This document shows positions 58,390-64,000 of a stretch of DNA of 64,000 nt, in pieces. Origin of the DNA: Ridgeia piscesae (Eukaryota > Annelida > Polychaeta > Sabellida > Siboglinidae); assembly GCA_025642075.2 (NCBI GenBank), contig JAODUO010000143.1, forward strand, positions 354,001 through 418,000, in the 5' to 3' direction. The position numbers and the translations under genes were made by a program. The notes under the pieces are model-generated. The model made no database searches. It was given only the letters and a program-made list of their open reading frames with translations, and was not told where the DNA came from. Positions within the stretch are counted from its first letter, which is position 1, and every line of letters begins with the position of its first letter.

Positions 58390-58914
58390 TTAAAGGGATA
58401 CTACAGTAAGTGAGAGATTCACAGCGGTTACTTACATATGTGTAATATATTGGTTGTGCATAATAATTTTGCATGAAGATTGTTAATAAACAATTAAATA
58501 TAGTATAATTCTACAAGAAACATTCTATGTTGGATTGAGACTTATGCGCCAGTGACATAAACCGCTTACGTCACTGGTACATGTACTTTCGAACATCTTA
58601 TGTCTGTCCAATGGTATTTGACGTATCCAGTACGTTGCGGATTGCATATGTCACAATCACAATATTTAGCAACGATTCCGCCAATCCTTGCCTTTTTCAA
58701 CAATGCGCCAGTGACGTAAACAATTTGGCTTACGTCACTGGCACTGTCTCAAGATGGCAGCGCCTTGAATCTAAGATAGTATGTTTTTGATACAATTAAT
58801 CTATAACTAATAGTTTATTAATGATCATTCTGCACAATTACTAGGCACAACAAATATAGTATACATATGTAAGTTAATACTGTGAACCTCTCACTGACTG
58901 GAGTATCCCTTTAA
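58390..58914. mobile_element. MITE with ~120-bp terminal inverted repeats and TTAA ends
   Basis: Left TTAAAGGGATACTACAGTAA and right AGTATCCCTTTAA are inverted, and the match continues inward for about 120 bp (GTGAGAG.TTCACAG, ACTTACATATGT, GTTGTGC.TA.TAATT). TTAA at both borders fits a piggyBac-type target. A second inverted element lies inside: GCGCCAGTGACRTAAA and GCTTACGTCACTGG at about 58547-58580 and 58704-58742. No coding capacity. Confidence 0.85.
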
Positions 58915-59089
58915 CGCTAACAATTAATCACCAGGTGGAGTCATCAATCAGAGAATGAAATAAACTCACAAAATACATATAATAAATACAACAGCATCAT
59001 GACAATCCATGACGGGTAACTTAGACTAACTGTTGTCACAAGTAGCTATGATGTGGCTGGTTGGATGATGTTGTTGCATTTGGTGTCAG

Positions 59090-59177
59090 CGGAGAAGAAG
59101 ACCGCAGCAGAGCTTGCGATTGAGGCTGGACGGTCCTACGTCATCCTGCCACAGAAGAAACGAAGTCAGCACGGACA
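59090..59177 (+). CDS. G3 exon 26
   Basis: Acceptor TTTGGTGTCAG, phase 1 in; donor GTAGGT at 59178, phase 2 out. It encodes AEKKTAAELAIEAGRSYVIL and PQKKRSQHG. Reading through the donor gives TAG at once. Confidence 0.75.
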
Positions 59178-59199
59178 GTAGGTGTTGTTTCTAACATAG

Positions 59200-59820
59200 G
59201 GGACCCTTTCACTAAGATAAATGCTCTTAAGGAAAACTCATCTTTAAACAAAATCTATTGTTAAATTTCTTTTTACTGTCATACACGTTTTAATCAGTGT
59301 TTATGTTTTAGATTAATTTACAGATAATTTATGTACACAGTTTTAGTAAAGGTTTTAATTTTATATTAATTTATGTAATTTACATACCAAGTTTTCATAC
59401 TATACATCTTAAAAGCAGTGTTTAATTTATTTTAAATTAATTTATATAATTTACATAAAAAGGTTTACTAGTACATCTTAAAACCAAAATTTAATTTGAA
59501 TTATATTAATTTATATAATTTACATTTATATTTATTAATATACGTTTAGTTTATTTCTTGTACAGCGCATCGATATGCCATGCAGAAATTAGCGCTATAT
59601 AAAAACTGTATTATTATTAATATTAAATTTAATGGGTTTTTTAAATTGCTGTATTACTGATGACTCTATTCCCACGACACACCAGCGACAATGTCCTGCT
59701 ACTGCTTTGTGGTGTTCAAAATGTTCAGGTATTCAAGATGATTGTTAAGGATTATAATTTATTTTAAAGAGCAAAATAGGTTTCAGAGTTCTTAAAAACA
59801 TTAGTGAAATCCTTCAAACC
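59200..59820. repeat. Copies of the 55.5-kb repeat family, inverted at the two ends
   Basis: Left CCCTTTCACTAAGATAAATG and right (reverse complement) GGATTTCACTAATGTTTTTA are alike, with AT-rich filler and ATTTATATAATTTACAT-type tandem words (about 59310-59530). 59560-59625 resembles a SINE tail (GCGCTATATAAAAACTG). Probably a MITE with nested insertions. Confidence 0.5.
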
Positions 59821-60019
59821 AAGACATCTAACACATCTTGTAAACAGGGTCACATGTCAAACACACCCAAATGCGTTATCTCTAGAGCAAAAAGATAGTT
59901 GTGGATGGACACAGTTTCTTGTGGTACACAGTGTAGAGGCAAACTTGTCTTTTTTATTACGCACAAGAAGTTGATTTGGTGTGTTGTACAATGCATAATG
60001 ATATTGGAGTAATCAGTGT

Positions 60020-61315
60020 AGTTAAGTGTGTTGTTGACACTGCATGAATGTGTTGTTAAATGTTGTGTCCGCACTATGAATGTGTTGTTAAGTGTGTTGT
60101 CTACACTGTGGTAACATGTTAAGTGTGTTGTTGACACTGCATGAATGTGTTGTTAAATGTTGTGTCCGCACTATGAATGTGTTGTTAAGTGTGTTGTCTA
60201 TACTGTGGTAACATGTTAAGTGTGTTGTTGACACTGCATGAATGTGTTGTTAAATGTTGTGTCCGCACTATGAATGTGTTGTTAAGTGTGTTGTCTACAC
60301 TGTGGTAACATGTTAAGTGTGTTGTTGACACTGCATGAATGTGTTGTTAAATGTTGTGTCCGCACTATGAATGTGTTGTTAAGTGTGTTGTCTACACTGT
60401 GGTAACATGTTAAGTGTGTTGTTGACACTGCATGAATGTGTTGTTAAATGTTGTGTCCGCACTATGAATGTGTTGTTAAGTGTGTTGTCTACACTGTGGT
60501 AACATGTTAAGTGTGTTGTTGACACTGCATGAATGTGTTGTTAAATGTTGTGTCCGCACTATGAATGTGTTGTTAAGTGTGTTGTCTACACTGTGGTAAC
60601 ATGTTAAGTGTGTTGTTGACACTGCATGAATGTGTTGTTAAATGTTGTGTCCGCACTATGAATGTGTTGTTAAGTGTGTTGTCTACACTGTGGTAACATG
60701 TTAAGTGTGTTGTTGACACTGCATGAATGTGTTGTTAAATGTTGTGTCCGCACTATGAATGTGTTGTTAAGTGTGTTGTCTACACTGTGGTAACATGTTA
60801 AGTGTGTTGTTGACACTGCATGAATGTGTTGTTAAATGTTGTGTCCGCACTATGAATGTGTTGTTAAGTGTGTTGTCTACACTGTGGTAATATGTTAAGT
60901 GTGTTGTTGACACTGCATGAATGTGTTGTTAAATGTGTTGTCTACACTGTGGAAAAGTGTTGTTAATCGTGTTGTTCACACTGTGGTACAGAATTGTTTA
61001 CACTGTTATGTGTTGTAAATGTTGTGTCCGCACTATGAATGTGTTGTTAAGTGTGTTGTCTACACTGTGAAAGTAAGTGTGTTGTTGACACTGCATGAAT
61101 GTGTTGTTAAATGTTGTGTCCGCACTATGAATGTGTTGTTAAGTGTGTTGTCTACACTGTGGTAACATGTTAAGTGTGTTGTTGACACTGCATGAATGTG
61201 TTGTTAAATGTTGTGTCCGCACTATGAATGTGTTGTTAAGTGTGTTGTCTACACTGTGGTAATATGTTAAGTGTGTTGTTGACACTGCATGAATGTGTTG
61301 TTAAGTGTGTTGTTC
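60020..61315. repeat. 97-bp tandem array, highly homogeneous
   Basis: About 13 units with the order TGTTGTTGACACTGCATGAA, TGTTGTGTCCGCACTATGAA and GTTGTCTACACTGTGGTAAC. TGCATG recurs at 60041, 60138 and 60235, giving the 97-bp period. Units between 60041 and 60890 are nearly identical. Each contains three ~32-bp sub-repeats (TGTTGTTAA.TGTGTTG). Right-end units (60920-61080, 61290-61400) are broken. It lies in G3 intron 26. Confidence 0.95.
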
Positions 61316-61595
61316 ACACTGTGGAATCTGTCATTCACACTGTTATTCACACATTGTTCACACTGTAATTGTGTTTTTAAATATGTTGTTGAAAATGTAA
61401 AAAAGGCTTCTTATTGACAATTAAGCAAATACAGGGCTGATTATAGCTACACAGTGTTTTAAGTGTGTTATTGACACAGACAAGACATGTTAAGTGTGGT
61501 AACTGACAAACATGTTAATTGACTGGATGTGTTGTGTGCTGTGTCACTGAGTGTGTTACTGTGTCACTGAATGTGTTGGCGGTGGTGTGTTGCAG

Positions 61596-61719
61596 AAAGA
61601 AAAAAAGCAGGAAGGGACAGAAGTCTCTCGGTGGCATGGGTGGCATAGAGAGACTGCAGCAGTTTCTGGCACGTGGAGCCAATGAGCTCCACCACTCCAC
61701 CCCGGAACTCCATGTTTGA
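61596..61719 (+). CDS. G3 exon 27, end uncertain
   Basis: Acceptor TGGTGTGTTGCAG, phase 2 in. It encodes RKKKSRKGQKSLGGMGGIER and LQQFLARGANELHHSTPELH, then V and TGA (61717). Either the protein ends here, or it is spliced at CAT|GTTTGA (61714, phase 0). The long frame of the next exon needs phase 2, so an exon may be missing or mis-assembled in the GT tract that follows. Confidence 0.65.
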
Positions 61720-61735
61720 TACATCCGCATGCCTT

Positions 61736-61738
61736 GGT

Positions 61739-61793
<55 letters not shown>

Positions 61794-61892
61794 TGTGTGT
61801 GTTGTGTGGTGTGTGGTGTGTGTGGTGTGGTGGTGTGTGTGTGTGTGTGTGTTGTGTGTGTTGTGTTGTGTGGTTTTTGTGTTGTTGTTGTG

Positions 61893-61923
<31 letters not shown>

Positions 61924-62042
61924 GGTGGTTGTGTGGTTTGTGGGTGTTTTGTTTTGTGTGTGGTTGTGTTGGGGGGTTTGTGTGGTGGTGGTGGTTCTGG
62001 TGGCTGGTCTGTTGGGTGTGTCTGTGTTGTGTGGTGTGTGTG

Positions 62043-62109
<67 letters not shown>

Positions 62110-62270
62110 GTGTGTGTGTGTGTGTGTGTGTGTGTTGTGTGTGTGTTGTGTGTGTGGGGGGGTTTTTTTTTGTGTGTTGTGTGTTGGTGTGTTGTGTGTG
62201 TGTGTGTGTTTGTTGTGTGTGTGTGTGTGTGTTTGTGTGGTGTGTGTGTGTTGTGTGTGTGTGTGTGTGT

Positions 62271-62315
<45 letters not shown>

Positions 62316-62438
62316 GTGTGTGTGTGTGTGGTGGTGTGAGTGTTTCGTGTGGTGTGGTGGCATGGGTGCGGTTTCTGGCGTGTGGCATGGTCGTCTGTTG
62401 TGTGCGTGTGTTGCTCTTGTGTGGTGTGTGCTTGGTGT

Positions 62439-62512
<74 letters not shown>

Positions 62513-62627
62513 TGGTCGTGTGTGTCTGTGTGTCTGTGTGCTGTGTGTGGTCGTGTGTGTGGTGTGTGTGTGTGTGTGTGTGTGTGTGGTGGTCGGTGGT
62601 GGGTGGTGGCTCGTGCGGTGCTGGTCA
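61736..62627. repeat. Long imperfect (GT)n tract
   Basis: Nearly 900 bp of GT with G- and T-run interruptions. Around 62356-62380 it contains GGCATGGGTG and GGTTTCTGGC, which echo exon 27 words in the same order. Open frames of 300+ codons on both strands are artefacts. Confidence 0.95.
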
Positions 62628-62828
62628 GGTGTGTTTGCATTTGTGAGAGTGATTGCACAAAACAAATGTACTTGTATATGTGTATATCATTCTAAATTGC
62701 ACTCACTGGTTAAAGTAATCTGACTGAACAAGATGACACTCTGTAGCTGGACTAAGTTCTCAGTGCCCCAGCAGTGTGTTGGTTGAGTATGGGGTGACAT
62801 TGTGCATGGCATAATATTGTCTTTGCAG

Positions 62829-62918
62829 GACTGTGAGATCGAAGCGACGAGGAAGTCTACCAGAGCTGCTCAGTTTTGATGAATTCAAACAACAACAGAA
62901 GCAGTATGCTTCCCTGTG
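62829..62918 (+). CDS. G3 exon 28
   Basis: Acceptor TTGTCTTTGCAG, donor GTGAGT at 62919. The best frame enters in phase 2 and exits in phase 2: TVRSKRRGSLPELLSFDEFK, then QQQKQYASL. In phase 0 it would read DCEIEATRKSTRAAQF and stop. The acceptor and first bases are duplicated at 35555-35565. The gene probably continues beyond the window. Confidence 0.65.
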
Positions 62919-63160
62919 GTGAGTTACACAGTACGAGTGTTGAGTGACTATGGACCTCAGGAAAGTAGTTGGGTCAAGGACAAACCAAGGTGAGGTCAAA
63001 GGTTAAATAATGAACTCCTACTTCAGCTTGTAGTATGAGACACACTGATTTATGGCAGGTAACATTAGAGTAAAACCCGGGTTCTCATAGTCGAGAGTCC
63101 AAAGTTATAGCCACTGAGGTAAAGTGTCATTATACTAATATATGGACATTATAACAGACC
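62919..63160. other. G3 intron 28, start
   Basis: No exon or repeat recognised. Confidence 0.35.
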
Positions 63161-63164
63161 TGTG

Positions 63165-63350
63165 TGCTGGAACACAGTAGGTAATGTGTTGGGACTATCA
63201 ATTTAGAACATCTGGGTTTGAATTCTGCAGTTCTGTTGAAGTTGAACCTCATGGGCAAATTTATTCACGATGTGCCCGAGCTTACTCAGATGTATAAATG
63301 AATACCTGGTTATAGACAGTGGTGAATATTTGTGTACAAGTTTTCTTTAC
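63165..63350 (+). mobile_element. Probable tRNA-derived SINE
   Basis: GGGTTTGAATTCTGC (about 63217-63231) resembles a Pol III B-box, preceded by GTAGGTAATGTGTTGGGACT. Downstream ATACCTGGTTATAGACAGTG resembles the 41020-41045 segment of the SINE at 40890. Confidence 0.45.
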
Positions 63351-63668
63351 ACATTAATATATAATTCTTAGGATACACTATTTTTGATGGCTGAGTCATG
63401 CACACATCATTATTAACATCAATCATATAACTCATATTAACATATACACAACGGCTAAAACTAAAAATAGTGATATGATAATAATAATTTTTTATAATAA
63501 ATCCTTTCTTTACAACATGATCCCAGCCTGAGATGGCGAGCTGTGGTTTAATTATTTATTTATTTAATGTACTTAATTAGTTAGTGTATTTATTTATTTA
63601 ACTTATGTATTTATTCTGAAGTAATTTGTTGACGGTAGGGTGACATGTATGTAGTTGTTGTCTTGTTG

Positions 63669-63824
63669 ATGGAAAAACAAGTGAACCACGTTGTGTACTT
63701 ACGCGGCACGGTGTGTGAGGATGGGGAGTCATACAGAACTACAGAGAGGGTTACAACAGGAGCAGCAACATGGGAGAGGGTGGAGGAATTATGTGGGACA
63801 GACAGCTGGAAGACAGAGTGTTGA
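63669..63824 (+). pseudogene. Remnant of a LINE reverse transcriptase (thumb region)
   Basis: An open stretch of 51 codons reads NHVVYLRGTVCEDGESYRTT, then ERVTTGAATWERVEEL. This has the conserved layout YLG..I..DG.S..E...R...G...W.K.. found after the catalytic motifs in many metazoan LINE RTs (Y-L-R here instead of Y-L-G). It is truncated at both ends. Confidence 0.6.
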
Positions 63825-63844
63825 AGTCTGCATTGTGCCAGCCT

Positions 63845-64000
63845 GTATATAGGGTGTGTGTATGTATAGAGGGGGTGTGTATGTATATGGGGGTGTACGT
63901 ATATAGGGGGTGTATATGTATATGGGGGTGTACGTATAGAGGGGGTGTGTATGTATATGGGGGTGTACGTATATGGGGGTGTGTATGTATATGGGGGTGT
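63845..64000. repeat. Tandem repeat GTGTATGTATATGGGGGTGT, running off the window
   Basis: Units of about 18-20 bp (TGTACGTATATAGGGGG and TGTATGTATATGGGGG variants), at least seven copies, cut by the window end. Confidence 0.9.

Noticed and set aside
61515..62723. Several 200-369 codon frames on both strands
   Set aside because: They translate the GT/CA tract (CVCV, THTH); only exon 27 at the left edge is credible.

Overview
The window is animal nuclear DNA. It has AT-rich non-coding sequence, short exons bounded by GT..AG introns, a nuclear gene for a mitochondrial ribosomal protein, SINE and MITE copies, decayed LINE fragments, and a very heavy load of micro- and minisatellites. It fits an invertebrate, perhaps a mollusc or another lophotrochozoan; nothing in it fixes the species. 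I see no rRNA or tRNA gene, CRISPR array or bacterial gene structure.

Layout. (1) 1-20.7 kb, plus strand: two large 3'-terminal coding exons, G1 (2899-4911) and G2 (19029-20732). Each begins right after a splice acceptor, in the same phase, with a related helix of about 35 residues. G2 has a plausible upstream coding exon (16345-16479, same phase), and its intron is filled by a 34-bp minisatellite. The two look like tandem paralogs, or alternative last exons, of an unrecognised Ser/Thr-rich protein. (2) 22.3-27.2 kb, minus strand: four coding exons of mitochondrial ribosomal protein L28 (MRPL28); its C-terminal exon was not found. Introns hold a DNA transposon with target-site duplication and a SINE. 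(3) About 28.92-29.02 kb: a likely shared divergent promoter with a YY1-like ATGGCGGC element and an E-box. (4) 29.0 kb to the window end, plus strand: one long gene (G3), reconstructed here as one non-coding and 27 coding exons. Intron phases agree at every junction except two: around 49.5 kb, where a one-base frame break is seen, and 61.7 to 62.8 kb. It encodes more than about 1,100 residues, charged and Ser/Thr-rich, and probably continues past the window. I do not recognise the family.

The most unusual feature is in G3. At four exons (ends at 39550, 43414, about 49595 and 56325) a minisatellite starts exactly at the exon/intron border. Its repeat unit contains a copy of the last exon bases plus the 5' splice site. 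Each authentic donor is thus followed by about 14 to more than 100 near-identical decoy donors. Units are 45, 31, about 31 and 26 bp. The 45-bp array is also open in frame, and the 26-bp unit carries both donor-like and acceptor-like ends. Acceptor sides are affected in other ways: a 34-bp array, a 14-bp array, repeated TTTCACTTTCAG and a SINE sit against acceptors. This looks like repeated local tandem duplication of splice junctions, with possible consequences for splicing, protein diversity and intron gain.

Limits: everything was read by eye. Exon borders follow GT/AG, phase and coding appearance. Repeat copy numbers are estimates, and long arrays may be mis-assembled.
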